Shown: one piece after another, positions 1 through 9,318 of the stretch | How positions within the stretch are numbered: position 1 is the first letter of the stretch | How the letters are laid out: each line of letters opens with the position of its first letter | From: Saprospiraceae bacterium | GTDB taxonomy: Bacteria; Bacteroidota; Bacteroidia; Chitinophagales; Saprospiraceae | Length of the DNA stretch: 50,446 nucleotides | NCBI GenBank assembly: GCA_020848695.1 | Contig: JADLHT010000039.1 | Coordinates: 1-50,446, forward strand | Direction: 5' to 3' | The notes under the pieces: generated by a model | The model's database searches: none | Told to the model about the DNA's origin: nothing | Seen by the model: the letters and a program-made list of their open reading frames with translations, nothing else | Program-made: the position numbers and the translations under genes

Positions 1-8
1 ATTCCAAG

Positions 9-815
9 TTAAATCAAATCTTCCAACACATCGAATAATTTTTCCGAAGATTCTTCAATAGTTTTTATTACTGATTCGATGGTTGTTTTTTCTTGTTGTC
101 CAGTTTCAGGCGAATGATTAGATACAATTGAAGCCGCAAGAATCTTGAGTTCTGATTGATGAGCGACAATGGCTTCAGGAACGGTGGACATCCCAACGAT
201 ATCAGCACCTAATAATTTGATCATTCGATATTCTGCTCTGGTCTCCAGACTTGGACCCTGTAATCCAAAATATACTGCTTCTTTATAAGGAATATTTTTC
301 CTTTGACAAATGAATTCTATTTGCTTTAATAATTCTTGATGATAAACTTCAGTCATATCTGGAAATCTCAATCCTAATCTTAGATCATTAATTCCGCGCA
401 ATGGATTTTCAGGATGAAAATTTATATGATCTTTTATAAATACTAGATCTCCTGCTTTTAATTCCGGATTGACTGATCCGCTGGCATTGGTTAAAATCAA
501 TGTTTTGATGCCAAGATGTTTCAATACCCGAATTGGATAAGTTACCTCCTGCAGACTGTAACCTTCATAGTAATGAAATCTTCCGGATAAGATTAATACT
601 GGCTTGCCACTCCATCTTGCAATGATAAGTTTTCCAGGATGAGATTCAACAGTGGTCGGAACAAAATGTGGAATAAGTTTGTAAGAAATCTCCTTGATAA
701 TTTCTAACCTATTTACCAAACTACTCAATCCGGTTCCTAATACGATAGCTGTATTTGGAATCGTTTCCAATCGTTCCTGTATAAAGTCTGCAGATTCCTT
801 TATCTCTTGTAGCAT
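9..815 (-). CDS. punA: Purine nucleoside phosphorylase
   Basis: Cytosolic enzyme of purine salvage that splits purine nucleosides with phosphate into base and ribose-1-phosphate. The 268-residue length is normal for the trimeric PNP family. Visible family signatures are GTGLSS near residue 27 (phosphate loop), SHPG at 58-61, GRFHYYEG at 78-85, NASG at 110-113, FGLQGPSLETRAEY at about 183-196 and GMSTVPE at 208-214. N233 lies where the family's purine-contacting Asn is expected; the usual small residues after it are replaced by HSPETG. It starts at ATG 815, 31 bases after the mqnC stop on the same strand, so the two are probably cotranscribed. A role in recycling the hypoxanthine/nucleoside side products of the futalosine pathway is possible but is inference from this neighbourhood. 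Confidence 0.93.
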   Translation of the reverse strand: MLQEIKESADFIQERLETIPNTAIVLGTGLSSLVNRLEIIKEISYKLIPHFVPTTVESHPGKLIIARWSGKPVLILSGRFHYYEGYSLQEVTYPIRVLKHLGIKTLILTNASGSVNPELKAGDLVFIKDHINFHPENPLRGINDLRLGLRFPDMTEVYHQELLKQIEFICQRKNIPYKEAVYFGLQGPSLETRAEYRMIKLLGADIVGMSTVPEAIVAHQSELKILAASIVSNHSPETGQQEKTTIESVIKTIEESSEKLFDVLEDLI

Positions 816-846
816 TTGAAAATTGAATTTTCAATATTCTTCGATA

Positions 847-1989
847 TTAATTAATGATCATGGTATTAGAATTTAGCTTTTGCTGAACAATTTCAGGAGG
901 AAGATCTATATATTCATATTGTTGATTTCGCAATTGTGGTCTAAATCCTGCTTCAAGAATCGCATCCTGAATGCCTTGAGCGGTAAATCTCTGTTGTGCA
1001 CCTGCAGCTGAAACAACATTTTCTTCAATCATTATACTGCCGAAATCATCAGCTCCGGCATGAAGGCAAATCTGTGCTGTGTTTTTTCCTACTGTCAACC
1101 AGGAGGCCTGGATATGCAGGATATTGGGTAACATGATTCTGCTTAATGCAATCATTCTAATGTATTCATCACCGGTACAATGATTCTTAGCTCTGTTCAG
1201 CTTCTTTAACAGGGTTCCTTCATCTTGAAATGGCCACGGAATAAATGCAAGAAAGCCTTTTGCTTCCTTTGGTTTCTCACTTTGAACATCTCTGATTTTT
1301 ACAAGGTGTTGGATCCGTTCTAATAAGGTTTCCACATGACCAAACATCATAGTTGCAGAGGTGGTTAGATTCAATTGATGCGCCGCTCGCATTATGTCGA
1401 GCCATTCCTGAGCTCCACATTTACCTTTTGAAACCAGTCTCCTTACTCGATCATCGAGGATCTCAGCGCCTGCTCCGGGAAGAGAATCTAGTCCGGCATT
1501 CATCAATTCCTGCAAAACCTGTGTGTGTGATAATTTTTCCAATTTACAAATGTGGGCAACTTCTGGGGGACCTAGAGCGTGAAGTTTAAGTTGCGGATAT
1601 AAGGATTTGAGTTGCTGAAATAATTCTGTATAATATTTTAAACCTAATTCAGGATGATGACCACCCTGAAGTAATAATTGATGACCACCATATTCAAACA
1701 GTTCATCAATCTTCTGTTTGTATTCCTCAATAGAAGTGATATAGCCTTCTTTATTTCCGGGAGGACGGTAAAAGTTGCAGAATTTACAATTGGCAATACA
1801 GACGTTGGTCGTATTGGAATTTCGATCAATAATCCAGGTTACATCCTTAGCCGGAACTTTATTATATCTTAGAGCATTGGCTACCCACATTAATTGTGGC
1901 GTTTGGGCGTGTTCAAAGAGGAAAAGCCCCTCTTCAGCCGAAAGAAAATCCTGATTAAATGCACGTGATAAAAGCTCGCTTATATTCAT
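847..1989 (-). CDS. mqnC: Cyclic dehypoxanthine futalosine synthase (radical SAM, menaquinone)
   Basis: Radical-SAM enzyme of the futalosine route to menaquinone; it cyclises dehypoxanthine futalosine. The [4Fe-4S]/SAM motif CX3CX2C is at residues 64-71 (C64, C68, C71), preceded by an RNSNTTN stretch typical of the MqnC/MqnE/CofH group. LLQGGHHPELGL (about 104-115) and LDSLPGAGAEIL also match the MqnC pattern. The length of 380 is normal. The gene starts at ATG 1989 and is divergent from rimP, with only 84 bases between the start codons. The paralogue MqnE is the main alternative; the GGHHP and GAGAE segments favour MqnC. No other mqn genes are in the window, so the pathway must be completed elsewhere. 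Confidence 0.9.
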   Translation of the reverse strand: MNISELLSRAFNQDFLSAEEGLFLFEHAQTPQLMWVANALRYNKVPAKDVTWIIDRNSNTTNVCIANCKFCNFYRPPGNKEGYITSIEEYKQKIDELFEYGGHQLLLQGGHHPELGLKYYTELFQQLKSLYPQLKLHALGPPEVAHICKLEKLSHTQVLQELMNAGLDSLPGAGAEILDDRVRRLVSKGKCGAQEWLDIMRAAHQLNLTTSATMMFGHVETLLERIQHLVKIRDVQSEKPKEAKGFLAFIPWPFQDEGTLLKKLNRAKNHCTGDEYIRMIALSRIMLPNILHIQASWLTVGKNTAQICLHAGADDFGSIMIEENVVSAAGAQQRFTAQGIQDAILEAGFRPQLRNQQYEYIDLPPEIVQQKLNSNTMIIN

Positions 1990-2007
1990 ATTCTCAACTA
2001 AAATATG

Positions 2008-2054
2008 TATCTTTGCACCGATTTTCGAAAGGGAACATCAAAGTTCCCTTTTTT
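2008..2054 (+). promoter_or_regulatory. rimP operon promoter -7 element plus leader hairpin with T-tract
   Basis: TATCTTTG at 2008-2015 matches the Bacteroidota sigma-factor -7 consensus TAnnTTTG; no clear -33 TTTG is visible. About 14 bases further on is a perfect 8-bp stem (AAGGGAAC 2029-2036, GTTCCCTT 2043-2050, six-base loop) running into six T at 2049-2054, followed 19 bases later by the rimP ATG. It has the form of an intrinsic terminator but sits between promoter and first gene, and mqnC runs the other way, so it ends no upstream gene. I read it as a transcription attenuator or pause site for rimP-nusA-infB. A simple mRNA-stabilising 5' hairpin is the alternative. Confidence 0.6.
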
Positions 2055-2073
2055 GTTTGTATAAATCAGCCTA

Positions 2074-2544
2074 ATGTATACCGAAGAGTTACACAATTTG
2101 CTGAATCAAAAGTTTCAGGAAGAAGGCTTCCGGGATTGTTTTGTAGTAGATATTGTTCAAGGGGGTAAAAATATTACAATATTCATTGATAGTGATCAAA
2201 GTATTACTTACGATATTTGTAAATCTGTAAGTAGATATTTAGAAGCTATACTAGACGAAAAGCTTTGGTTTGGAGACGATTACGTATTAGAAGTTTCTTC
2301 ATCCGGACTGTCTAAACCGCTTAAATTCCCTCGACAGTATATAAAGAATATTGGCCGTGACCTTAAAATTCAGACCATCGAAGGAAATTTGTATGAAGGA
2401 AAAATCACCAACGCCGATAATGAAACTGTTAAGATTGAATTCTTAATAATTCAAAAGGAAGGTAAAAAGAAGATAAAATCACTCCAGGAATTGGAATTAA
2501 AATATTCAAATATTAAAGAAGCAAAAATCATTGCAAGGATATGA
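2074..2544 (+). CDS. rimP: Ribosome maturation factor RimP
   Basis: Cytosolic factor needed for maturation of the 30S ribosomal subunit. The 156-residue protein shows the RimP layout: an N-terminal alpha/beta domain carrying FVVDIV, ITIFIDSD and SITYDICKSVSRYLEAILDE, the signature YVLEVSSSGLSKPLKFPRQYIKNIGR, and a C-terminal Sm-like domain from about residue 90. It is the first gene of the conserved rimP-nusA-infB operon, which strongly supports the call. The ATG at 2074 lies 19 bases after the leader T-tract; no Shine-Dalgarno is visible. Its stop codon overlaps the nusA start as ATGA (2541-2544), suggesting translational coupling. Confidence 0.93.
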   Translation: MYTEELHNLLNQKFQEEGFRDCFVVDIVQGGKNITIFIDSDQSITYDICKSVSRYLEAILDEKLWFGDDYVLEVSSSGLSKPLKFPRQYIKNIGRDLKIQTIEGNLYEGKITNADNETVKIEFLIIQKEGKKKIKSLQELELKYSNIKEAKIIARI

Positions 2545-3776
2545 ACTTAGTTGATTCATTTGCCGAGTTTAAGGCCGGTAAAAACATTGATCGACCCACT
2601 TTAATGAGGGTTTTGGAGGATGTTTTCAGATCTTTGATCAAAAAGAAATATTCCTCGGATGAAAATTTCGATATTATTGTCAATACCCAGAAAGGGGACC
2701 TTGAAATGTGGAGAGTTCGAAAAATTGTTCCGGATGGCGAGGTAACAGACGATTTGAAAGAAATTGCTGTTTCTGAGGCTCAGGTAATCGACCAGGATTA
2801 TGAGGTAGGATTAGAGTGTTATGAACAACTGAATCTTGATGATTTTGGGAGAAGAGCAGTAATGGCTGCTCGACAGACACTCGTATCCAAAATTATGGAA
2901 TTGGAGAAAGAAGATGTATTCAACAAATATACAGATCGCGAAGGTGAATTGGTAATTGGAGAAGTAAATCAGGTCTTAAAACGTGAGTTGCTAATTCTTG
3001 ATGACGCAACCAGTTCGGAATTAATGTTGCCAAGAACCGAAATGATTAAAGCAGATCATTTCAGAAAAGGAGATATAGTCAGAGCAGTAATTAAAAGAGT
3101 TGAGTTGCGAAACGGAAATCCATTAATAACATTAAGCCGAACCGATCCTTCCTTCTTACAAAGACTGATGGAACAAGAAGTTCCGGAAATTGAAGATGGA
3201 TTGATTGTTATTAAAAAAATTGTTAGACTTCCTGGGGAACGAGCAAAGGTTGCAGTAGAGTCTTTTGATGATAGAATAGATCCGGTGGGAGCCTGTGTAG
3301 GAATGAAAGGTTCGAGAATTCACGGAATCGTACGTGAATTGAAAAATGAAAATATTGACATTGTCAACTTCACTACGAATGTTAGTTTATATATTCAAAG
3401 ATCGCTTACGCCTGCAAAAGTAAATAGCATTGAGATAGATGAAGCCAATAAGAAAGTAAGCGTATATCTTAAAGCAGATCAACTTTCACTTGCAATCGGT
3501 CGTGGTGGAGCCAACATTAAATTAGCTTCCAGATTAACCGGATACGAAATCGACGTTTACAGAGATGCTGAAGAAGGTGAATTGGATGATGTTGATTTGG
3601 ATGAATTTGCAGATGAGATAGAAGACTGGGTTATTGATGCACTTAAAAATATCGGATGTGATTCTGCAAGATCTGTATTGAATTTAAGTGTAGAAGAACT
3701 GGTTAGAAGAACAGATCTTGAAGAAGAAACAATTATAGAAGTAATTGAAATTTTAAATAAAGAATTAGAAGATTAG
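2541..3776 (+). CDS. nusA: Transcription termination/antitermination factor NusA
   Basis: RNA-polymerase-associated factor that modulates pausing, termination and antitermination. The 411 residues hold the expected order: an N-terminal RNAP-binding domain (1 to about 125, with KKKYSSDENFDI), an S1 domain (about 130-200), then two KH domains (about 230-345) with VGACVGMKGSRI and LAIGRGGANIKLASRLTG as the nucleic-acid-binding GxxG segments. A short acidic C-terminus contains one helix-hairpin-helix-like segment (about 365-411). The length is usual for Bacteroidota and lacks the extra acidic repeats of E. coli NusA. The start overlaps the rimP stop by four bases. Since NusA acts on RNA hairpins, the hairpin-T leader upstream of this operon could allow feedback control; that is inference. 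Confidence 0.95.
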   Translation: MNLVDSFAEFKAGKNIDRPTLMRVLEDVFRSLIKKKYSSDENFDIIVNTQKGDLEMWRVRKIVPDGEVTDDLKEIAVSEAQVIDQDYEVGLECYEQLNLDDFGRRAVMAARQTLVSKIMELEKEDVFNKYTDREGELVIGEVNQVLKRELLILDDATSSELMLPRTEMIKADHFRKGDIVRAVIKRVELRNGNPLITLSRTDPSFLQRLMEQEVPEIEDGLIVIKKIVRLPGERAKVAVESFDDRIDPVGACVGMKGSRIHGIVRELKNENIDIVNFTTNVSLYIQRSLTPAKVNSIEIDEANKKVSVYLKADQLSLAIGRGGANIKLASRLTGYEIDVYRDAEEGELDDVDLDEFADEIEDWVIDALKNIGCDSARSVLNLSVEELVRRTDLEEETIIEVIEILNKELED

Positions 3777-3831
3777 TTTTTTAATAAAAAATTATTTGAT
3801 AGATAGAAATTAATTAAAGTAATAAATATTC

Positions 3832-6537
3832 ATGCCGGGAGGATTACTCATAAAAGTTGCCAAAGAATTAAATGTAGGGTTGCACACTATTGTGGATCAT
3901 CTACAGAAGAAAGGCTTTTCCATTGAAGAAAAGGCTACTGCCAAGGTGACTGAAGAAATGTATAACGAACTAATAAAGGAGTTTCAGGCATCGATATTGG
4001 AAAAGTCTCAGGCTGATGCAATTCTTCAAAAACAAGTAGCTTCAGCAAATAATAAGGAAAAGGAAAAAGAGAAAGAGAAACCTAAAATTGAGGTCAATCT
4101 ATTTGATACTCCAGCTAAGGAAGCCACTCAGAAGAAGAAAGAAGAGCCTGTAGAAGCTCCAAAAGAAGTTCTAAAAGCAAAAGTTAAGGAAGAAGATAAG
4201 CCAAAGCTTAAAGTAGTTGGTAAAATCAATTTGAAAGATCAGGCAGCTGAAGAGCAAAAAGTTGAAGTTGCAAATGAGTCGAAAGATGAACCGGCCAATG
4301 AAGAAGTAAAAGAAGAACTTACCCGAATTGAAGCACCCACTTTGAAAGGTCTTAAAATTCTGGGTAAAATTGATACAGAAAAATTCAAAGAGGCACCGAA
4401 AAAAGAAGAAAACAAACAAGCTCAAAGGTCGGGTACCAATAACAGATCAGGAAGACCTTCTACAGATAGAAATCCTAATCCAAACACTAACCAACAGTCG
4501 GGGGATGCTGCAAAAAGAAAAAGAAAACGAAAAGCAGTAACTGCCAGCGATATTAAAGATCTTCCTTCTAGATCTAATAGGGGAGGCCATCAAAGAACGG
4601 ATGAAGAAGTAAAGGTAGTTTCTCAAAAAGAAGTTGAAGATAAGATCAAAGCCACCATGGCCCGTCTTCAGATTGGTGGTAAAAACAAACGCCAGAAAAT
4701 CCGACGTGACAAACGCGATGAAATGCGTGAGAAAGCAGAGAGTGCCGAATCACATGAAAATAAAGATGTAATTCAGTTGTCTGAATTTGTAACTGTTTCT
4801 GAAATAGCAAGCTTGATGGACATTCCGGTAACAGATGTTATCATGACTTGTATGAATGTAGGTATTATTGTATCCATCAATCAAAGATTGGACGCAGAAG
4901 TAATTGAGGTACTCGCTGAAGAGTTTAACAAGAAAATTGAATTTGTTTCAGTTGAAGAAGAATTGGATGCAGAGGAAGTTATTGAAGATGATCCAAAAGA
5001 CTTGCTACCTCGAGCACCTATTGTAACTGTTATGGGACACGTAGATCATGGGAAGACCTCCTTACTTGATTACATAAGAAATGCAAATGTAGTATCCGGT
5101 GAAGCAGGAGGAATAACTCAGCATATCGGTGCGTATGAAGTTTCATTAGCTAACGGAAAGAAAATTACATTTCTGGATACACCTGGTCACGAAGCATTTA
5201 CAGCGATGCGCGCAAGAGGCGCGAAGCTAACAGATGTTGCTATTATAATAATTGCAGCTGATGACAAAATAATGCCTCAAACCAAAGAAGCTATTTCACA
5301 TGCTCAAGCGGCAAATGTACCTATGGTTTTTGCAATCAACAAAGTTGATAAGCCTGGAGCTGATGCTGAAAGAATTAAATCTGAACTTTCTCAAATGAAT
5401 CTTTTAGTTGATTCCTGGGGTGGAAAATATTCTTCACAGGAAATTTCTGCAAAAACCGGAATGGGTGTCGATGAACTATTAGAGAAAATTCAGCTAGAAG
5501 CAGAAATACTTGAGCTAAAAGCAAATCCGAATAGAGAAGCCTCTGGTACTATCATTGAAGCGTCTCTGGATAAAGGTAGAGGATATATTACTAAGATTCT
5601 TGTTCAGAATGGAAGCTTAAGTATAGGTGATGTAATATTAGCGGGGGAATACAATGGAAAAGTAAAAGCTATGTTTAATGAACGTGGACAAAAGCTTCAT
5701 AACGCCGGTCCTTCTGTGCCTGTAATGGTTCTTGGATTAACCGGCGCACCCAGTGCTGGTGAAAAATTCAAGGTAATGGAAGAAGAATCGGAAGCAAGAC
5801 TCATAGCAACTAAAAAAGCACAAATTGCACGTGAGCAAGCCGCAAGAGCTAACAAACGTATTTCTTTAGATGAGATCGGAAGGAGGTTGGCATTGGGGAA
5901 TTTTAAAGAGTTAAGATTAATTGTTAAAGGTGATGTTGATGGATCCGTTGAAGCTCTTGCAGATAGTTTAATCAAACTCTCAGTAGATAAAATTAAAATC
6001 TCAGTTATTCATAAAGCAGTTGGTCAGATCATAGAATCAGACGTTTTGCTTGCTTCAGCGTCTGATGCTATTATTATTGGTTTTCAAGTCAGACCATCAG
6101 GATCAGCAAGACAATTGGCGGAAAGAGAAGGTGTAGAAATAAAAACATATTCCATCATTTATGAAGCTATTGAAGAAGTTAAGCTGGCAATGGAAGGAAT
6201 GCTTGAGCCGACAAAAGAAGAAAAAATTCTTGGTTCACTTGAAATCAGAGAAGTATTTAAAGTTTCAAAAGTAGGAACCATTGCAGGATGTATGGTAACT
6301 GAAGGAAAGGTTACCCGAAATTCGCTGGTACGGGTAATTCGTGATGGTATCGTTGTCTATCCAACAAAAGAAGGTGCGAGCGGAGAACTTGCTTCTCTTA
6401 AACGATTTAAAGATGATGCCAAAGAAGTTACTAAGAATATGGAATGCGGAGTTAATGTTAAAAACTTCAATGATATCAAAGTAGGAGATATTATTGAAGC
6501 TTATGAGATGACTGAAGTAAAGCAAAAATTGGCCTAA
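3832..6537 (+). CDS. infB: Translation initiation factor IF-2
   Basis: GTPase that brings initiator tRNA to the 30S subunit. The 901-residue protein begins with an IF2N-like segment ([21 protein letters not shown]), then has a long Lys/Glu-rich unstructured region to about residue 320, a second IF2N segment (about 325-380, [17 protein letters not shown]), and the G domain with GHVDHGKT at about 400-408, DTPGHEAF and NKVD. Domains II, III and the fMet-tRNA-binding C-domain follow. The start at ATG 3832 is the only normal start codon that keeps the IF2N segment; the following CCGGGAGGA looks like a Shine-Dalgarno but lies inside the coding region. It is 55 bases after nusA and completes the operon. 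Confidence 0.95.
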   Translation: MPGGLLIKVAKELNVGLHTIVDHLQKKGFSIEEKATAKVTEEMYNELIKEFQASILEKSQADAILQKQVASANNKEKEKEKEKPKIEVNLFDTPAKEATQKKKEEPVEAPKEVLKAKVKEEDKPKLKVVGKINLKDQAAEEQKVEVANESKDEPANEEVKEELTRIEAPTLKGLKILGKIDTEKFKEAPKKEENKQAQRSGTNNRSGRPSTDRNPNPNTNQQSGDAAKRKRKRKAVTASDIKDLPSRSNRGGHQRTDEEVKVVSQKEVEDKIKATMARLQIGGKNKRQKIRRDKRDEMREKAESAESHENKDVIQLSEFVTVSEIASLMDIPVTDVIMTCMNVGIIVSINQRLDAEVIEVLAEEFNKKIEFVSVEEELDAEEVIEDDPKDLLPRAPIVTVMGHVDHGKTSLLDYIRNANVVSGEAGGITQHIGAYEVSLANGKKITFLDTPGHEAFTAMRARGAKLTDVAIIIIAADDKIMPQTKEAISHAQAANVPMVFAINKVDKPGADAERIKSELSQMNLLVDSWGGKYSSQEISAKTGMGVDELLEKIQLEAEILELKANPNREASGTIIEASLDKGRGYITKILVQNGSLSIGDVILAGEYNGKVKAMFNERGQKLHNAGPSVPVMVLGLTGAPSAGEKFKVMEEESEARLIATKKAQIAREQAARANKRISLDEIGRRLALGNFKELRLIVKGDVDGSVEALADSLIKLSVDKIKISVIHKAVGQIIESDVLLASASDAIIIGFQVRPSGSARQLAEREGVEIKTYSIIYEAIEEVKLAMEGMLEPTKEEKILGSLEIREVFKVSKVGTIAGCMVTEGKVTRNSLVRVIRDGIVVYPTKEGASGELASLKRFKDDAKEVTKNMECGVNVKNFNDIKVGDIIEAYEMTEVKQKLA

Positions 6538-6729
6538 ATCCACAAAATATATTATTCATTGTTTAGCTCTTATTAATAATGAATGATAGATTGTGAGTTG
6601 ATCCATTGTATAAGTTCGCCAGGTTAAAGAGTTTCTTTTTTTATCTGTTTGCAGTTAATTCTAAATAAAGTAATTTTTATAAATATATAATCTGCGATAA
6701 TAGAATATTATTACATGATCAAAATATCT

Positions 6730-6762
6730 ATTTCGTCAATCAAATTAATTATTTCGTCAATC
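6730..6762 (+). promoter_or_regulatory. Two 12-bp direct repeats, probable regulator-binding site
   Basis: ATTTCGTCAATC occurs at 6730-6741 and again, identical, at 6751-6762. The start-to-start distance is 21 bases, two helical turns, so a dimeric or paired regulator would see both copies on the same DNA face. The repeats lie 50-80 bases upstream of the putative -7 element of the TonB-dependent receptor, a typical position for an activator. No regulator gene is adjacent. Confidence 0.45.
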
Positions 6763-6811
6763 TTAATATTTAATTAATCAAATTGATTTTAGTTACACTC
6801 CGATTCACGTA

Positions 6812-6819
6812 TAAATTTG
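6812..6819 (+). promoter_or_regulatory. Putative promoter -7 element of the TonB-dependent receptor
   Basis: TAAATTTG matches TAnnTTTG. Transcription would start near 6826, leaving a leader of about 165 bases. The -33 match is poor (ATTG at 6782-6785, spacing too long), which suits a promoter that depends on an activator. Confidence 0.35.
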
Positions 6820-6991
6820 TCCTAAATTAGAAATATTGAATATTAGTTAGTTTCAGGATGGATTTTTTTCCTGAATTGAAATGTGATGTGATTTATTCAT
6901 TTAATTTGTCATTGTTATTTACTCTAACCTTTTTATTTAATATTATTCAAATTGACAATTATTAAAACGAACTAAAAAAATTATTAGAAAT

Positions 6992-9178
6992 ATGAAAATC
7001 AAAAGAGTTAAATTTCTTTTTTCTGTGTGTTTTATTATACTGAATTCTTCATTCGGACAAAAGCTGGATACCCTAAAACAAGAAATACTATCACCAATTA
7101 CAATCGAGGCACAACCCATAAGACATGATATTTTAAGAATAGATCCAATTCATGGTACTTATTTGTTGACGGGAAAGAAGAATGAAGTGATTTCTTTGAA
7201 AGCCATCGATGCTAACATTACTGAGAGAACAGGAAGGCAGTTGTTTGCTAAAGTTCCCGGAATTTTTGTTTATGATATGGAAGGAGGTAATCAGCTTAAC
7301 ATTTCCTCAAGAGGACTTGATCCGCACAGAGGGTGGGAATTCAATCAACGTAAAGATGGGGCATTGTCAAATTCAGATCTTTATGCATATCCGGCAAGTC
7401 ACTATAGTATTCCGATGGAAAGTGTTGAAAGGATTGAATTTGTGCGGGGCACCAGTTCTCTGCAATATGGATCACAGTTCGGTGGAATGCTTAATTTTAT
7501 TACTAAACAAGGAGATACCACCAAACCAGTTAGCTTTGAAAGTTTTAATACAGTTGGTTCTTTTAATCTATTGAGTGCGTACAATGCAATTGGAGGAAAA
7601 ATTAACAAGATCAAGTATTACGCGTACTATGCAAAGAGATCCAGAGATGGGTATCGAACTAGTGAACATACGGATTATGATGCTCAAGGAATTAATTTTA
7701 CCTATGAACCAAACAGTAAACTTTCATTCAGATTAGATTGGGTTAGATCAAATTATATATATAGAATTCCCGGTCCGTTAACTGATTCTATGTTTGCCCA
7801 GGATCCAAGGTTATCTACCCGATCAAGAAGCTATTTTAATCCCGCAATTAATATACCTTCATTAACTATTAAATGGGATATCAATGAGAATACAAGATTC
7901 ACCTATGTTTCTTCAGCTGTTGTAGGACTTAGAAGCAGTGTAACGTTTGACAAACCGGCAACAATTAAAGATTCGATTAATCCTTTAACTCTTGAATACA
8001 GTAACAGACAAGTTGATATTGATGCATTCAACAGCTATACCCAGGAATTAAGATTATTGCATACTTATAGAATTTCACGTTTTAAAAATAATCTAGCTAT
8101 TGGTGCTCAGGTATTGACCAATAACTTACACAGAAAACAACTGGGTATAGGGTCTACCGGTACAGACTTTGATCTCACTTTAGTTAAACCGGGCTGGGGA
8201 AGAGATATGCATTACAGGACCAATAATTTTGCATTATATGCGGAAAACAGCTTCAACCTCACCAAAGACTTTATGGTAAATATTGGTGCAAGATGGGAAG
8301 TTGGAGAAAGTGATATGACTGGTCATATTGTTTATTATCCGGATGATCAATTTCCGGTATCAGTTAAAAGAAATTACCCGCTATTTGGAGCTAATTTTAC
8401 CTATAAGCTAATAGAAAAAAGTGAATTTTATGGTGGGTTCTCCCAAACCTACAGAGCAATGCTTCTTAAAGATCTTGTACCAAACTCTACATTTGAACAC
8501 GTAGATCCAAATATAAAAGATGCCGATGGATATAATGCTGAAATCGGGTATAGAGGTAATTTTCATTTTCTAAGTTGGGACATTTCCTGTTTTATGCTAC
8601 AATACAACAACCGATTCGGAACCTTGTCGTTAACAGATGAAAACGGCAATTTTTATACTTATCGAACAAATACAGGAAATTCAAACACTAAAGGAATAGA
8701 AGCTTTTATTCAAGGAATGTGGAACATTTCCAATCACAGTCAAATCAGTGTATTTACTTCAACTTCTATAATGAACGGTCGATATACTTCAGGTAATTTG
8801 AAGTCCGGTAACCAGAATATTGAACTGAAAGGCAATAAAATTGAAACAGTTCCGGATCTTATATCCAGAAATGGAGTGACATATTCTTTTAAAGGTTTTA
8901 GTTTGTCAGCCTTACTAAGTTATGTTAGTCAATCTTATGCAGATGCACTAAACACAGAGAAGCCAAATGCAGCAGGAAGTGTAGGTCTGGTTCCGGCTTA
9001 TACAATTGTCGATCTAAACTCTACTTTCAGGTTCAGCAATCATATTGAGATTAGGGCAAGTTTGAATAATGTATTGGACAGACAATATTTTACAAAAAGA
9101 CCTTCGTTCTATCCCGGGCCTGGAATCTGGACTTCAGATGGTAGAAGCATGACTGCTTCATTAATTTTCAGAATCTGA
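6992..9178 (+). CDS. TonB-dependent outer-membrane receptor, FecA-like
   Basis: Outer-membrane gated channel powered by TonB. The 728 residues start with a Sec signal peptide (MKIKRVKFLFSVCFIILNSS, cut after FGQ), then a TonB-box-like stretch (about 30-40, ITIEAQPI), a plug domain (about 70-175) containing RQLFAKVPGIFVYD, SRGLDPHRGWEF and VERIEFVRGTSSLQYGSQFGG, and a 22-strand-type barrel ending in SMTASLIFRI. The plug wording 'GLDPHRGWEFNQRKDG' resembles receptors of the Fe(III)-dicitrate (FecA) group, so iron-citrate or a related siderophore is the likeliest substrate; that is family inference. It lacks the N-terminal signalling domain seen in FecA proteins that act with an anti-sigma factor, and no SusD partner follows, arguing against a glycan role. 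Confidence 0.85.
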   Translation: MKIKRVKFLFSVCFIILNSSFGQKLDTLKQEILSPITIEAQPIRHDILRIDPIHGTYLLTGKKNEVISLKAIDANITERTGRQLFAKVPGIFVYDMEGGNQLNISSRGLDPHRGWEFNQRKDGALSNSDLYAYPASHYSIPMESVERIEFVRGTSSLQYGSQFGGMLNFITKQGDTTKPVSFESFNTVGSFNLLSAYNAIGGKINKIKYYAYYAKRSRDGYRTSEHTDYDAQGINFTYEPNSKLSFRLDWVRSNYIYRIPGPLTDSMFAQDPRLSTRSRSYFNPAINIPSLTIKWDINENTRFTYVSSAVVGLRSSVTFDKPATIKDSINPLTLEYSNRQVDIDAFNSYTQELRLLHTYRISRFKNNLAIGAQVLTNNLHRKQLGIGSTGTDFDLTLVKPGWGRDMHYRTNNFALYAENSFNLTKDFMVNIGARWEVGESDMTGHIVYYPDDQFPVSVKRNYPLFGANFTYKLIEKSEFYGGFSQTYRAMLLKDLVPNSTFEHVDPNIKDADGYNAEIGYRGNFHFLSWDISCFMLQYNNRFGTLSLTDENGNFYTYRTNTGNSNTKGIEAFIQGMWNISNHSQISVFTSTSIMNGRYTSGNLKSGNQNIELKGNKIETVPDLISRNGVTYSFKGFSLSALLSYVSQSYADALNTEKPNAAGSVGLVPAYTIVDLNSTFRFSNHIEIRASLNNVLDRQYFTKRPSFYPGPGIWTSDGRSMTASLIFRI

Positions 9179-9237
9179 AGTTGCAAAAGGTAAAAAGCAT
9201 AACTGTTTTTTATCTGAAATATAATGTAACAAATAAT

Positions 9238-9272
9238 AAAAAAGGGAAGTAATCATATTACCTCCCTTTTTT
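9238..9272. terminator. Bidirectional intrinsic terminator
   Basis: Stem GGGAAGTAAT (9244-9253) with ATTACCTCCC (9257-9266), a three-base loop and one mismatch, flanked by six A on the left and six T on the right. It lies between the convergent TonB receptor and the VKAI-repeat gene and can serve both strands. Confidence 0.85.
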
Positions 9273-9318
9273 ATCGCTGGTAAAGTAGGCGATAATACTT
9301 CTTTAATTAATTCAAAGA

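Larger units (their letters stand above)
6538..6991. other. Intergenic region between infB and the TonB-dependent receptor
   Basis: 454 AT-rich bases without a gene. At 6550-6588 an imperfect inverted repeat (TATTATTCATT / AATGAATGATA, one T-G pair, 17-base loop) lies just after the infB stop and may end the operon, but has no T-tract. The receptor's control elements follow: two 12-bp direct repeats (6730-6762) and a -7-type promoter element (6812-6819). The 165 bases from the presumed transcription start to the receptor ATG form a long leader in which I see no recognisable riboswitch. Confidence 0.5.

Noticed and set aside
4171-4425. Minus-strand Phe-rich open frame opposite infB
   Set aside because: Antisense of the Lys/Glu-rich linker of IF-2; codon mirror of AAG/GAA, not a gene.
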